From Armatimonadota bacterium (GTDB taxonomy: Bacteria > Armatimonadota > UBA5829 > DSUL01): a stretch of DNA of 64,000 nt. Shown piece by piece: positions 54,705 through 63,730 of the stretch. Location: the NCBI GenBank assembly GCA_025998755.1, contig AP024674.1, positions 2,930,162-2,994,161 on the forward strand, in the 5' to 3' direction. The notes below the pieces were generated by a model that saw nothing but the letters and a program-made list of their open reading frames with translations, was not told the origin of the DNA and made no database searches. Within the stretch, counting starts at the first letter, position 1, and each line of letters starts with the position of its first letter. The translations under genes and the position numbers were made by a program.

Positions 54705-55796
54705 TCAGAGGATCCTCGTCCCGAAACCGATCCTGCTGCCCGAAGCCAGCACCGCCCTGGCGGAAATGGCGACATTGTCTTCAATGAAGACATCGCTGTC
54801 AACGATGCAGTCCTTCAGATGCACGCTCTTGCCAATGGTCACACTATCCAGTACGATACAGTCCTCCAGCACCGAACCCTCCTCTATGATGCATCCCTGG
54901 CCGATGCTGGTACAGCCCTTCAGCTCCACGTTGCCCTGCAGTTTGGTGCGGTGACCCAAGTGCACGGTGGGGGCGATCTTCACGGACGGGTCCATATCCA
55001 GGTCGCCCATCCGCCACCAGCCGTGCTCCGTGCGAGTTCCCGCCAGCTCCGCCTTCACATCGCCCGTTAGCAGGGCCCTGTGCGCCTCCCGGTACTGCTC
55101 CGGGCGACCGATATCCAGCCAGTAGCCCGTCGCGGGGGTGGCGAAGATGCCGCGGTCGTTGGCGCAGAAATCGGGGAACAGCTGCCTTTCAAAGGAGTAG
55201 GGCGTGTCGGCGGGCACATCGCGGAAGATGGTCGAGTCAATGACATAGAGCCCGGCGTTGATGAACTCCTCGCCCTCCTGCTCCACCACTCCCTGAGCCA
55301 GCTTCCGCTTCTGCTCCTCGCTGGGCTCGCGGAACTCGCGGACCTTGCCGTCCGCATCCGTGATGATCACTCCGTAAGGGCTGGGGGACGGCACACCGTA
55401 GAGAGTCAGAGTGATGCGCGCTTTCCGCTCTTCGTGGAAGCGCACAATGGCGGAGATGTCGAAATCCGTCAGCACGTCCCCGTTGAAGATCAGCAGGGTG
55501 TCTCCGTCGAAGAACTGCTCCGCGTTCTTAACCGCGCCGGCCGTTCCCAGTGGAACCTCCTCCAGAGCGTAACGCATCTTCACGCCGAAACCGCTGCCGT
55601 CCCCGAAGTGGGCCTGGATCATCTCGGCCATGTAGTTGGTACAGAAGATAATCTCGCGGATTCCGTGCCTTTTGAGCAGCTCCACCTGATACTCCAGGAA
55701 CGGCTTGTTGACGACCGGAACGATGGGTTTGGGACGCAGGTAGGTCAGCGGACGCAGCCGGGTACCGGGGCCTCCCGCGATGATGACACCTTTCAT
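54705..55796 (-). CDS. NDP-sugar synthase (glucose-1-phosphate nucleotidyltransferase type)
   Basis: 363 residues. MKGVIIAGGPGTRLRPLTYLRPKPI start, EVPLGTAGAVKNAEQFFDG, IFNGDVLTDFD, EFINAGLYVIDST and ATGYWLDIGRPEQYREAH. A beta-helix tail (LGHRTKLQGNVELKGCTSIG) follows from about residue 265. It should form NDP-glucose or a related activated sugar. I begin at ATG 55796; the upstream 35 codons are Arg-rich and dissimilar. 41 bp separate it from the DegT gene. Confidence 0.9.
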   Translation of the reverse strand: MKGVIIAGGPGTRLRPLTYLRPKPIVPVVNKPFLEYQVELLKRHGIREIIFCTNYMAEMIQAHFGDGSGFGVKMRYALEEVPLGTAGAVKNAEQFFDGDTLLIFNGDVLTDFDISAIVRFHEERKARITLTLYGVPSPSPYGVIITDADGKVREFREPSEEQKRKLAQGVVEQEGEEFINAGLYVIDSTIFRDVPADTPYSFERQLFPDFCANDRGIFATPATGYWLDIGRPEQYREAHRALLTGDVKAELAGTRTEHGWWRMGDLDMDPSVKIAPTVHLGHRTKLQGNVELKGCTSIGQGCIIEEGSVLEDCIVLDSVTIGKSVHLKDCIVDSDVFIEDNVAISARAVLASGSRIGFGTRIL

Positions 55797-55928
55797 TGTT
55801 GCTGCAGCACCTCGGTCGGAAACTGTGGAGCCCCTGCGGCGCGCTAGGAAGCGCCTGCGGCGGGCTTGCGACTTTATACCCCAAACTCCGGCGCTCGCCA
55901 AACAGGGGCAGGCACCGGACTCCCTTTT

Positions 55929-56610
55929 TCAGTCTGAATGCTGTCGCTGCGGGCCCGGAGTCGGCGGACTTTTGTCCATCAGATCCGGGCTGCCGTCGCC
56001 GTCTGTGTCCCGGACGGCCGGATTTCCCAGCAGTACGAAGGTGACATCGTCATAATCCGCCCTCGTATCCTCCACCACCAGGCCCACCTGACCCTCCAGG
56101 ATGTCGAACGTGCGGGTCTGCAGCAGTCTGCAGAACAGACCGGTCCGAGCTGATAACCCACCGCCCGGCAGCCAGTTCCCAGCCAGGGGTAGCCTTGCCG
56201 ATCCTGCCCCCGGCATCAAAGAGGTCCAGCACGGTTGGCCGCGCCGGATCCCTCGCATCCTGTGAGTCGCTGGCTTCCGCGGGTCCCTCGATGAAAGGCC
56301 GGTCGCCGGGGTCCGCCGGGTCGGCGCTGTTCGGCCTCAGCCAGAACAGACCCTCAATAGCCAGGTCGCGCTTCCATTGCACCAGGTTTCCAGAGATATA
56401 CTAGTCCACGCGAGGGCCGCTGGACTGCACGAGGTAGTACACCCCGCGGTATCCCACGGGGGCGGGGTCCTCAAAGCCGCACCCCACAGGGTTCCGGTAG
56501 GCCAGGGATGGTCCGCACGCTGCAGCCAGGACAAAGCATCCCGGCGCCACGGCCAGCCACAGGGTGCGAAGCCGCTTTCTTATGCGTCTATGGCAACAGC
56601 AGAGGCGGTG
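55929..56610 (-). pseudogene. Decayed secreted protein gene (glycosidase-like start, Ca-binding tail)
   Basis: Reads as one minus-strand protein with damage. A signal-like region (LRTLWLAVAPGCFVLAAACG) and GFEDPAPVGYRGVYYLVQSS end at TAG 56401-56403. The same frame goes on (YISGNLVQWKRDLAIEGLFW, family 43-like in style) and then shifts to another frame (DILEGQVGLVVEDTRADYDD, DTDGDGSPDLMDKSPP). The tail is a Ca-binding thrombospondin-3/dockerin-like motif. No good start codon is found. An internal stop plus a frameshift mark it as a pseudogene; the right edge is approximate. Confidence 0.5.
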
Positions 56611-56671
56611 GGGGGCAAACCCCGCCGCCTCAACAAAGAACGCAGCGCCTCTGCCGGACCCGGAAGCGTTC

Positions 56672-57745
56672 TCAACCCTGTAGAGCCGCGATGATGGCGT
56701 CCGCCATCTCGGATGTGCCCACAGCCGTCGGGTCGTCACGGTCGGGCTTCATGTCATAGGTCACGGACCTGCCTTCGGCGATCACCGACGCGACCGCTTT
56801 CTCCAGCCGGTCCGCGGCGTCCTTCTCTCCGATGTGGCGCAGCATCAGCATGCCTGAAAGGATGAGCGCCGTCGGGTTGACGCGGTTCTGCCCTTTGTAC
56901 TTCGGTGCGCTGCCGTGTGTGGGTTCGAAGACAGCCACCTCATCGCCGATGTTCGCGCCGGGAGCGACGCCCAGCCCCCCCACCAACCCAGCGGCCAGGT
57001 CCGAGAGTATGTCTCCATACAGGTTCGGCATCACCAGCACATCATAGAGCTCGGGCTTCTGGACCAGCTGCATGCACATGTTGTCCACAAGGCGCTCTTC
57101 GTACTCAATGCGGCCTTCATACTCCTTCGCCACATCCCGCGCAGCCTCATAGAACAGGCCGTCCGTGAATTTCATAATGTTGGCCTTGCATACCGCCGTA
57201 ACCTTGCGCCGGCCGTTGCGCACGGCGTAATCGAAGGCAAACCGCACGATGCGCGCGCTGCCCTCATAGCTGATCGGCTTGATGGAGATGGCCGATCCCG
57301 GCCTGATCTTGCCGCCGGACATTCCGATGATAGTATTGGCCTCGTGGCTGCCTCGCGCCCACTCGACTCCCGCATACAGGTCTTCCGTGTTCTCGCGGAC
57401 GATGACCAGGTCCACGTCCCGATAGTGGGAGCGGATGCCGGGATAGTACTTGCACGGCCGCAGGCAGGCGTAAAGGTTCAGCTCCTGCCGGAGCGCCACG
57501 TTCACGCTCCGGAAACCGGTGCCGATGGGTGTTGTGATGGGGCCCTTGAGGGCCACCTTGTTCCTGCGGATGCTTTCCAGTACATCGTCGGGCAGAGGAG
57601 TGCCTTTCTCCTCCATCACGTCCACGCCCGCATCTTTCACGTCCCATTCTATATCCGCACCCGTGGCATCAATTACCCGCCGGGCCGCCTCCACAAGCTC
57701 CGGCCCTGTGCCGTCGCCTCGGATGAGAGTCACTTTGTGAGCCAA
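56672..57745 (-). CDS. Isocitrate / isopropylmalate dehydrogenase family enzyme
   Basis: 357 residues. [20 protein letters not shown] start, [82 protein letters not shown]. The short length and ENTEDLY motif favour an NAD-type isocitrate dehydrogenase over LeuB. It oxidatively decarboxylates its 2-hydroxy acid to the keto acid. Start TTG 57745 has GGAGG 11 nt upstream; the longer TTG start at 57787 has no RBS. Confidence 0.9.
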   Translation of the reverse strand: MAHKVTLIRGDGTGPELVEAARRVIDATGADIEWDVKDAGVDVMEEKGTPLPDDVLESIRRNKVALKGPITTPIGTGFRSVNVALRQELNLYACLRPCKYYPGIRSHYRDVDLVIVRENTEDLYAGVEWARGSHEANTIIGMSGGKIRPGSAISIKPISYEGSARIVRFAFDYAVRNGRRKVTAVCKANIMKFTDGLFYEAARDVAKEYEGRIEYEERLVDNMCMQLVQKPELYDVLVMPNLYGDILSDLAAGLVGGLGVAPGANIGDEVAVFEPTHGSAPKYKGQNRVNPTALILSGMLMLRHIGEKDAADRLEKAVASVIAEGRSVTYDMKPDRDDPTAVGTSEMADAIIAALQG

Positions 57746-57927
57746 CTCTCGTTTGTCCTCCGGTAAAAAGTCGCGTGCCAGACGCAATCAGGATGATACC
57801 CGCAGCCAACGAAGCCCGGCAAACAGAGTCTCACCCCTTGCGCCTGCAGGCGGGAGCGTATTATCCTCTGCTGGAATAAGGCTCCGGCCCGCCGGCCGGA
57901 AGATCTCGGAAAGGCAGCCGCCCCCAA

Positions 57928-59385
57928 CTGGCCCGTCTGCGTCCCAAAACATTAGCAATCGCTCTGATCGCTCTGGCCGTCCTGCTCCGGCTGGCGATGG
58001 CGGCCCGACTGCCGCTCGGCGACGACGAGGCGTTTTACTGGCTCTGGGCTCAGAGGCTCGCTCCCTGCTATTTCGACCACCCCGGCATGGTCGCCTGGCT
58101 GGTGGCGCTGTCCACGGCGATCCTGGGTGACACCACACTTGCGGTCAGGCTGCCCACCATCCTGCTGGGGGCAGCCAACGCCTGGATGATGTTTTTGCTG
58201 GCCCGCAGGTTCTTCAACGAACGCACGGGGCTGCGAGCGGCGTCGCTGTTCACGATGATCCCGCTCTATGCTCTGGGTGGCTTCCTGGTAGCAAGCGATG
58301 CGCCGATGGGCCTGTTCTGGCTGCTGACGCTCTGGCTGGTGGCGGACGCGGTGCTGGACGGCCGCCGGAACCGCTGGTATGCGGCAGGCGTCTCGCTCGG
58401 GCTCGCTTTGTGCTCCAAGTTCACCGCTGTTCTGCTCGTCCCGTCCGTGCTGCTATTCCTTGCGTCCTGCTCCACTGGCCGGCGAGAGCTGCAGCGGCGC
58501 GAGCCGTGGCTTGGAGCGCTCATTGCTTGTGTGATCTTCTGGCCTGTGCTTCTGTGGAACGCCCGGAACGAATGGGCCAGTTTCGCCTTCAATGCGGTCG
58601 GGCGGCACCAGGGTGCGAGTCTGAGGCTGACATCGCTGGCGGAGCTGACGGGAGCACAGCTTCTGGCGTTGTCTCCTATGGTGTTCGTGTCGCTGGTGGC
58701 CGCGCTGATCACGTTGACACGTTTGCGTGGTTCTGAGCATCGCTACCGCCTGCTGTTCTGGGGAGCAGTCCCGGCTTTGGTTGTGTTCTGGGGGGCCAGC
58801 CTGCTCACCCGCATACTGCCGCACTGGCCGGCGGCGGGTTACCTAACGCTCATCATCGCCTGCTGCGGTTTCTGGGGCGGAGCGGCCGGGCGGAAAGCCT
58901 CCCGCGCCTGGGTGAACTCCGTCTTCGCCGTGGCGCTGATCTTCACCGCCCTTCTGCACATCCAGCCGTTCTACCGAATCCTGCCTCTTCCGCCGGGCGA
59001 CGACAACACCAATCATCTCTACGGCTGGGATGAGGTGACGCCTGTGGTCCGGGAGGAATTCCAACGTATAGGCGGACCGGACCGGGCCTTCCTCTGCGCG
59101 GACCGCTACCAGTTCGCCGCGCAACTGGCGTGGAACCTGAGGCAGCCGCTTCATACCTTCTCCCTGAACACGCGGAAAGATCAGTTCGACATCTGGGTGC
59201 GACCGGATGAGATCCTCGGCAAGGACGCTGTCCTCGTCTGGGAGGATGACTGGGGACTGAAGCCCGAAACACTGGAGGTGTTCGAGTCGGCCGAAGAGAT
59301 CCGCACGATTCCGATCTTCCGGCAGGGGGTGAAAGTGCGCACGTTCCATATCGTCCGCTGCTCCAATCTGAGGAGGATCCCGTGA
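57928..59385 (+). CDS. ArnT/PMT-like membrane glycosyltransferase, probable CTG start
   Basis: About 485 residues, with ten or more membrane helices. The catalytic loop LPLGDDEAFYWLWAQRL follows the first helix (TLAIALIALAVLLRLAMAA). YFDHPGMVAWLVAL and LVASDAPMGLFWLLTLWLV are family motifs of lipid-linked sugar transferases (ArnT, GT83). ATG 57997 would cut off the first helix. The only upstream candidates in frame before TAA 57877 are non-standard; CTG 57928 gives the expected MARLRPKT start. It overlaps the next gene by 4 bp. It probably transfers a sugar from a polyprenyl phosphate to lipid or protein. Confidence 0.8.
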   Translation: MARLRPKTLAIALIALAVLLRLAMAARLPLGDDEAFYWLWAQRLAPCYFDHPGMVAWLVALSTAILGDTTLAVRLPTILLGAANAWMMFLLARRFFNERTGLRAASLFTMIPLYALGGFLVASDAPMGLFWLLTLWLVADAVLDGRRNRWYAAGVSLGLALCSKFTAVLLVPSVLLFLASCSTGRRELQRREPWLGALIACVIFWPVLLWNARNEWASFAFNAVGRHQGASLRLTSLAELTGAQLLALSPMVFVSLVAALITLTRLRGSEHRYRLLFWGAVPALVVFWGASLLTRILPHWPAAGYLTLIIACCGFWGGAAGRKASRAWVNSVFAVALIFTALLHIQPFYRILPLPPGDDNTNHLYGWDEVTPVVREEFQRIGGPDRAFLCADRYQFAAQLAWNLRQPLHTFSLNTRKDQFDIWVRPDEILGKDAVLVWEDDWGLKPETLEVFESAEEIRTIPIFRQGVKVRTFHIVRCSNLRRIP

Positions 59386-60125
59386 CGGTGGCGCGCCGGG
59401 CGGTGGTGCTGGCGGCAGGGAAGGGCACCCGTCTGGGAGACTTGACTCGCGACCGCCCGAAGCCGCTGGTGGAGGCTGGGAGCAGACCACTTGTGCACTG
59501 GATCCTGCAGGGCTTGAAGGATGCGGGTATCAGCGAGGTCTGCCTGGTGATCGGCTATCTTGGCTCGAAGGTGCGGGAGTCCTGCGGAGACGGCTCGGCC
59601 ACCGGATTGTCCATCGTCTATCGGGAACAGGAACGGCTGAACGGGACGGGAGGGGCGCTCTTCAGCGCTCGCGATTTCTGCGGAGATGAGCCGTTCTTTC
59701 TGTGCTTTGGGGACATCCTGCTACATCCCACACAGCACTACCGCGCCATGCTGGATGATTTTGAGGCTTCGCGTCCGGACGCCCTGCTGGCGGCCAACTA
59801 CGTTGAGGACCCCGCTTGCGGGGCGGCCGTGTATTTCGATTCTGCGCTGCGCATCCATCGCATTGTGGAGAAGCCCGCTCCCGGCACATCCACCACAAAC
59901 TACAATCAGGCCGGAGCATTTGTCTTTACCGCGGCGATCTTCGAGGCGCTGGACACAGTGGGACCGAGCCCGAGGGGTGAGATCGAACTGACCGCTGGCG
60001 TGGCCCGGCTGCTGGAGCAGGGCAAGACGGTGCGGGCCTATCCCGTGCCCGCGGAGCACTGGCTGGACATCGGCACGCCTGAGGCGCTGGCGCAGACGGA
60101 CAGAATCTTGAGGGAGACGATGTGA
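59382..60125 (+). CDS. Sugar-1-phosphate nucleotidyltransferase
   Basis: 247 residues, only the catalytic domain. AVVLAAGKGTRLGDLTRDRP (signature GxGxRxxxxTxxxPK), CFGDILLHPTQHY, RIVEKPAPGTST, HWLDIGTPEAL. It forms NDP-sugars from NTP and sugar-1-P. GTG start overlaps the upstream gene (GTGA) and its stop overlaps galK (ATGTGA), so the three genes are translated together. The coupling with galactokinase suggests it may activate galactose-1-P or a similar sugar. Confidence 0.85.
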   Translation: MTVARRAVVLAAGKGTRLGDLTRDRPKPLVEAGSRPLVHWILQGLKDAGISEVCLVIGYLGSKVRESCGDGSATGLSIVYREQERLNGTGGALFSARDFCGDEPFFLCFGDILLHPTQHYRAMLDDFEASRPDALLAANYVEDPACGAAVYFDSALRIHRIVEKPAPGTSTTNYNQAGAFVFTAAIFEALDTVGPSPRGEIELTAGVARLLEQGKTVRAYPVPAEHWLDIGTPEALAQTDRILRETM

Positions 60126-61534
60126 GCGCGGAACTGGAAAGATTGCTGGAGCGCGTGGCGCGGGAGTGGTGCGGCGGCAATCCTGACAAGGAGCGGATGT
60201 GGCGCGGGCTGGCGTCCGAAGCCGGCGTTGACACAGGCGCCGGCGGCTGGCGGGCTCTGCGCGCTCCCGGCCGGGTAAACCTGATCGGCGAGCACACGGA
60301 CTACAACGGCCTGCCCGTCATGCCCCTGGCGCTGGAGCGGGAAATCGCCGTCCTGTTCCGGCCGTCGGACACCCCGGAGGTCCGCCTTTCAAGCGCGGGC
60401 GGCGCCTATCCTGAGATCAGCTTCCAGGCAGTGGACCCGATACCGCCCGGAGCGGCGGGCGACTGGGGGAACTACGCTCGCGCTGCCGTGCAGGCGCTGC
60501 TGGCCAGAACCGGAGAGAAGTCTCTGAAGGGGTTCCAGGCGGTGGTGGGCGGCGATCTTCCTGCAGGAGGAGGATTGTCCTCCTCCTCTGCTCTGGTGGT
60601 GGCTATGGCTCTGGCGTGCGACGATGTGAACACGCTTGGCATTCCGCCGCAGGAGATGGCGGAGTTGATGGCCACCGGCGAGCATTACGTGGGCACGCAG
60701 GGAGGCGGGATGGATCAGGCCATCTGCCTTCTGGGGCGCAAGGGGTGCGCGCTGAAGATCGAGTTCCATCCCCTGCGCGTTGAGCCCGTGTCGCTCCCGG
60801 CGGGCGTCGCGGTGATTGTGGCGGACACTCTGGTAAAAGCCGAGAAGTCGGCCGGGGCTCGTCAGCAGTTCAACACCCGTGCGGCCGAATGCCGTCTGGC
60901 CGTCGCGCTGGTGAACAGGGCTAAGGGCACCTCTTACCGGCTTCTGGCAGACCTCTACCGGGACGCGCTGGATCCGGTCGAGGCACTGCGCTCATGCATC
61001 CAGGATGCGCCTTACTTTCTGGCGGACCTGGCGGTGGACCTTGGGCTGAGCGAAAACGAGATCCAGACCCGCTACCTGGCGCAGAGGGACGGAAACGCGC
61101 TGCCGGAGCCGCCGGGCGGTTTCCGGCCGCTGGCACGGGCGCTGCACGTGGTGGAGGAAGCCCGGCGGGTCTATCTGGCCGCCGACGCTATGCGTGCCGG
61201 AGACAGTGCGGCGCTCGGGCGGTTGATGGATGCCTCGCACGAGTCCGGCCGGGATCTCTACGAGGTGACCTGTCCCGAGCTGGATGCACTCGCGGATATT
61301 GCAAGGAAGGCGGGGGCCTACGGAGCGCGATGGACCGGTGCAGGTTTCGGAGGATGCGTCGTTGCCTTGGCGCGGGAAGAGGACATAGCTGCCATCCTTT
61401 GCCAGATAGCCGGGCGCTACTACCGGGATTGGCTTCCGCGGCACCGGCCGGATGTTTCCGTGCCGGAGGAGCTAAGCCGGGCGCTCTTCACCACGCGGCC
61501 CGCGCAGGGCGCCGCCATTCTGCGGCCGGAGTGA
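60122..61534 (+). CDS. galK: Galactokinase (GHMP kinase family)
   Basis: 470 residues. Galactokinase signature GRVNLIGEHTDYNGLPVMPL (about residues 50-69), ATP loop GDLPAGGGLSSSSALVVAMA (about 144), GTQGGGMDQAICLLG, and the third motif GARWTGAGFGGCVVAL near residue 410. It phosphorylates galactose at C1 (Leloir pathway). The length is somewhat over the usual 380-400 because of an inserted segment before the C-terminal motif. GTG start 60122 overlaps the previous stop. Substrate could be a related sugar. Confidence 0.88.
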   Translation: MSAELERLLERVAREWCGGNPDKERMWRGLASEAGVDTGAGGWRALRAPGRVNLIGEHTDYNGLPVMPLALEREIAVLFRPSDTPEVRLSSAGGAYPEISFQAVDPIPPGAAGDWGNYARAAVQALLARTGEKSLKGFQAVVGGDLPAGGGLSSSSALVVAMALACDDVNTLGIPPQEMAELMATGEHYVGTQGGGMDQAICLLGRKGCALKIEFHPLRVEPVSLPAGVAVIVADTLVKAEKSAGARQQFNTRAAECRLAVALVNRAKGTSYRLLADLYRDALDPVEALRSCIQDAPYFLADLAVDLGLSENEIQTRYLAQRDGNALPEPPGGFRPLARALHVVEEARRVYLAADAMRAGDSAALGRLMDASHESGRDLYEVTCPELDALADIARKAGAYGARWTGAGFGGCVVALAREEDIAAILCQIAGRYYRDWLPRHRPDVSVPEELSRALFTTRPAQGAAILRPE

Positions 61535-61537
61535 ATG

Positions 61538-62614
61538 TCATCCTTCAGCGCCGTAGTGGCGGGCGTTGAAGTCGTCCAGAAGCTCCAGCGCATACAGGTA
61601 GTTTTCGAGCGGCACCGTGGGCGGGAGGGAGTGGTCCGAATGGAAGATGTAGCCGCCGTCCGCCGCCACAGCCTCCAGCTTGCTCACAACCTCCTCCCGG
61701 ACATCGTCTTTCGTGCCGGACAGTTTGCGTACGTCAATGTTGCCGAAAAAGACGATGCGCTTGCCGTGAATCTGGCGAAGCTCCCGGACGTCCTGCTGAC
61801 ACTTGGCCTCCAGGGGCTGGATCGCTGAGAACCCGGCTTCGATGAAACGTGGGATAAGGGTCTTGATCTGCCCGCACGAATGCAGGATGACGGGCTTGCC
61901 GTGGCTCCGGAAGAAGTCGCACATCTTCCGATGCGCGGGAAACAGAAGCTCATCGTAGCACTCTGGCGAGAACAGAGTGCCATTGCGGTATCCCACGTCC
62001 CCGTAGACGAAGGCTCCGTCAAAGTCTATGCCCTGCTGCAGCGCCTGCTGTGCCAGCGCGATGATCAGGTCCGTGTAGGTCATGAAGACATCCTTCACCA
62101 CCTCCGGCTCGTCCATCATCATCGTGAAAATGTTCACCTGCCCGAAGACGGGCCAGGCGCATTCGTAGGCTTCGGTGGAAGACCAGTGCGTGAACAATCC
62201 GCGATTCCTGGCCTGCTCCCAGCGCTGCTTCATCTCGGGTGAAAGCCGGTCGGCGTCCGGCGTCAACCGCTCCTTGAAGCGCTTCCAGTCGTCGCCGTTG
62301 TTCAGCGTGTGCGAGAGCCAGTGGGGCGTATGCCCGGACTCGCTTTTCCAGTCCTTGCGCTCTACACCGTTCGGATCCCGCCGATGAATGTAGGTTTCGG
62401 TCTCTTCGATGATCTCCGTTGGCAGCCGCAGGGTCATGTCCGGCCAGGGGAGCCCGGCGAAGTCCCAGCCGAAATAGTCAACAGGGTCCACATCCTCCGG
62501 CAGTCCCTGCTCCCGCCAGACCTTCCACGTCTCGGCCCAGGGACTTTCCGTTCTGCCGATGCGGTCCGGACGCTCGCCCTTCAATGTTGTCAGAATCCGC
62601 TCTCGCGACGTCAT
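61538..62614 (-). CDS. UroD-superfamily protein (uroporphyrinogen decarboxylase / methyltransferase-like)
   Basis: 358 residues. TSRERILTTLKGERPDRIGR start, PVFGQVNIFTMMMDEPEVVK, GIDFDGAFVYGDVGYRNGTL, ILHSCGQIKTLIPRFIEAGF, FFGNIDVRKLSG. The family includes UroD and corrinoid-dependent methyltransferases (MtaA type). The His/Cys metal site HSCG favours a methyltransferase- or sugar-context UroD relative over haem synthesis. Start ATG 62614 has GGAG 5 nt upstream. It is convergent with galK (3 bp apart). Confidence 0.85.
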   Translation of the reverse strand: MTSRERILTTLKGERPDRIGRTESPWAETWKVWREQGLPEDVDPVDYFGWDFAGLPWPDMTLRLPTEIIEETETYIHRRDPNGVERKDWKSESGHTPHWLSHTLNNGDDWKRFKERLTPDADRLSPEMKQRWEQARNRGLFTHWSSTEAYECAWPVFGQVNIFTMMMDEPEVVKDVFMTYTDLIIALAQQALQQGIDFDGAFVYGDVGYRNGTLFSPECYDELLFPAHRKMCDFFRSHGKPVILHSCGQIKTLIPRFIEAGFSAIQPLEAKCQQDVRELRQIHGKRIVFFGNIDVRKLSGTKDDVREEVVSKLEAVAADGGYIFHSDHSLPPTVPLENYLYALELLDDFNARHYGAEG

Positions 62615-62814
62615 CTGCGCTCCGTCTAACCTCCGTCGCCCGCCTGCGCGGCACCCCGGCAAGTAAGCCTTACCCCCGCCGCTCCGTGAATCCTTCCGGG
62701 ACCGGGAGGCGTCTAAACGTTAATACTGCAAAAGGCCTGACGCGTGTTCGTGGTTTCGCACATATTGGAACGCGCACGCGTAAGCGACCCGACCAGGAAG
62801 GAGCATCAACGAAG

Positions 62815-63537
62815 ATGGAATCCGCAGTTCAAGAAACACGACACATCCCGCTGATCGGCGAGGACGCTCCCGCTTTCACCGCGAAGACGACTCAGGGAGA
62901 AATTGACTTCCCCAAGGATTACCGGGGGAAATGGGTCATCCTGTTCAGCCACCCGGCCGACTTCACGCCCGTCTGCACTACCGAGTTCATGACGTTCGCC
63001 ACGATGATGCCTGAGTTCAAGGCACTGAACTGTGAGCTGATCGGTCTGTCCATTGACAGCATCTACAGCCACATCGCCTGGCTGCGTACCATCAAGGAGA
63101 AGATCGAGTTCCGGGGCATGAAGGACGTGGAGGTCACCTTCCCTGTCATCGAGGATCTGAAGATGGAGGTTGCCCGGAAGTACGGGATGCTCCAGCCTTC
63201 CGCGAGCTCCACACAGGCGGTGCGGGCCGTGTATTTCATTGACCCGCACGGCAAGATCCGGGCGCTGATCTATTATCCGCTCTCCAACGGGCGGAATTTC
63301 CAGGAGATCAAGCGTCTCCTCATAGCCATGCAGACCTCGGACCGTCTGGGAGTCGCCACTCCGGCCGACTGGAAACCCGGAGACGATGTCATCGTCCCTC
63401 CGCCGGGTTCGTGCGGGGCTGCGAAGGATCGCGTGGAGCAGGCGGGCTCGGACTACCGCTGCCTGGACTGGTTCCTGTGCCTCAAACCGCTTCCTGTGGA
63501 GCAGCTGGAGCTGCCTGAAGGGATCTCGGTGGCCTGA
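62815..63537 (+). CDS. Peroxiredoxin, Prx6-like thermophile type
   Basis: 240 residues. Peroxidatic Cys54 in SHPADFTPVCTTEF, Arg in the pocket (LSIDSIYSHIAWL), FIDPHGKIRALIYYPLSNGR. Two more cysteines follow at the C-terminus (GSCGAAK and YRCLDWFLC). This matches the archaeal-type peroxiredoxins in which C-terminal cysteines resolve the sulfenic acid. It reduces H2O2 and organic peroxides. ATG 62815 follows AGGAAGGAG at 11 nt. Confidence 0.93.
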   Translation: MESAVQETRHIPLIGEDAPAFTAKTTQGEIDFPKDYRGKWVILFSHPADFTPVCTTEFMTFATMMPEFKALNCELIGLSIDSIYSHIAWLRTIKEKIEFRGMKDVEVTFPVIEDLKMEVARKYGMLQPSASSTQAVRAVYFIDPHGKIRALIYYPLSNGRNFQEIKRLLIAMQTSDRLGVATPADWKPGDDVIVPPPGSCGAAKDRVEQAGSDYRCLDWFLCLKPLPVEQLELPEGISVA

Positions 63538-63730
63538 AAGGGTGAGCCTCCTGGCTCGGGAGGGCGGACACGGGGTGTTGTCCACGATGCCGCCATCCCT
63601 ACGTTTTTGAGATGCTCGGCCGGACTCAGACGGCGAGGCTGCGCAGCGGGCGATAAAACCTGCCTGAGGCAGGACAAGTCCAAACGGTTGCGGAAGGTTT
63701 GTGCACGTGTCGAGAGAGGAGATAGTATCA

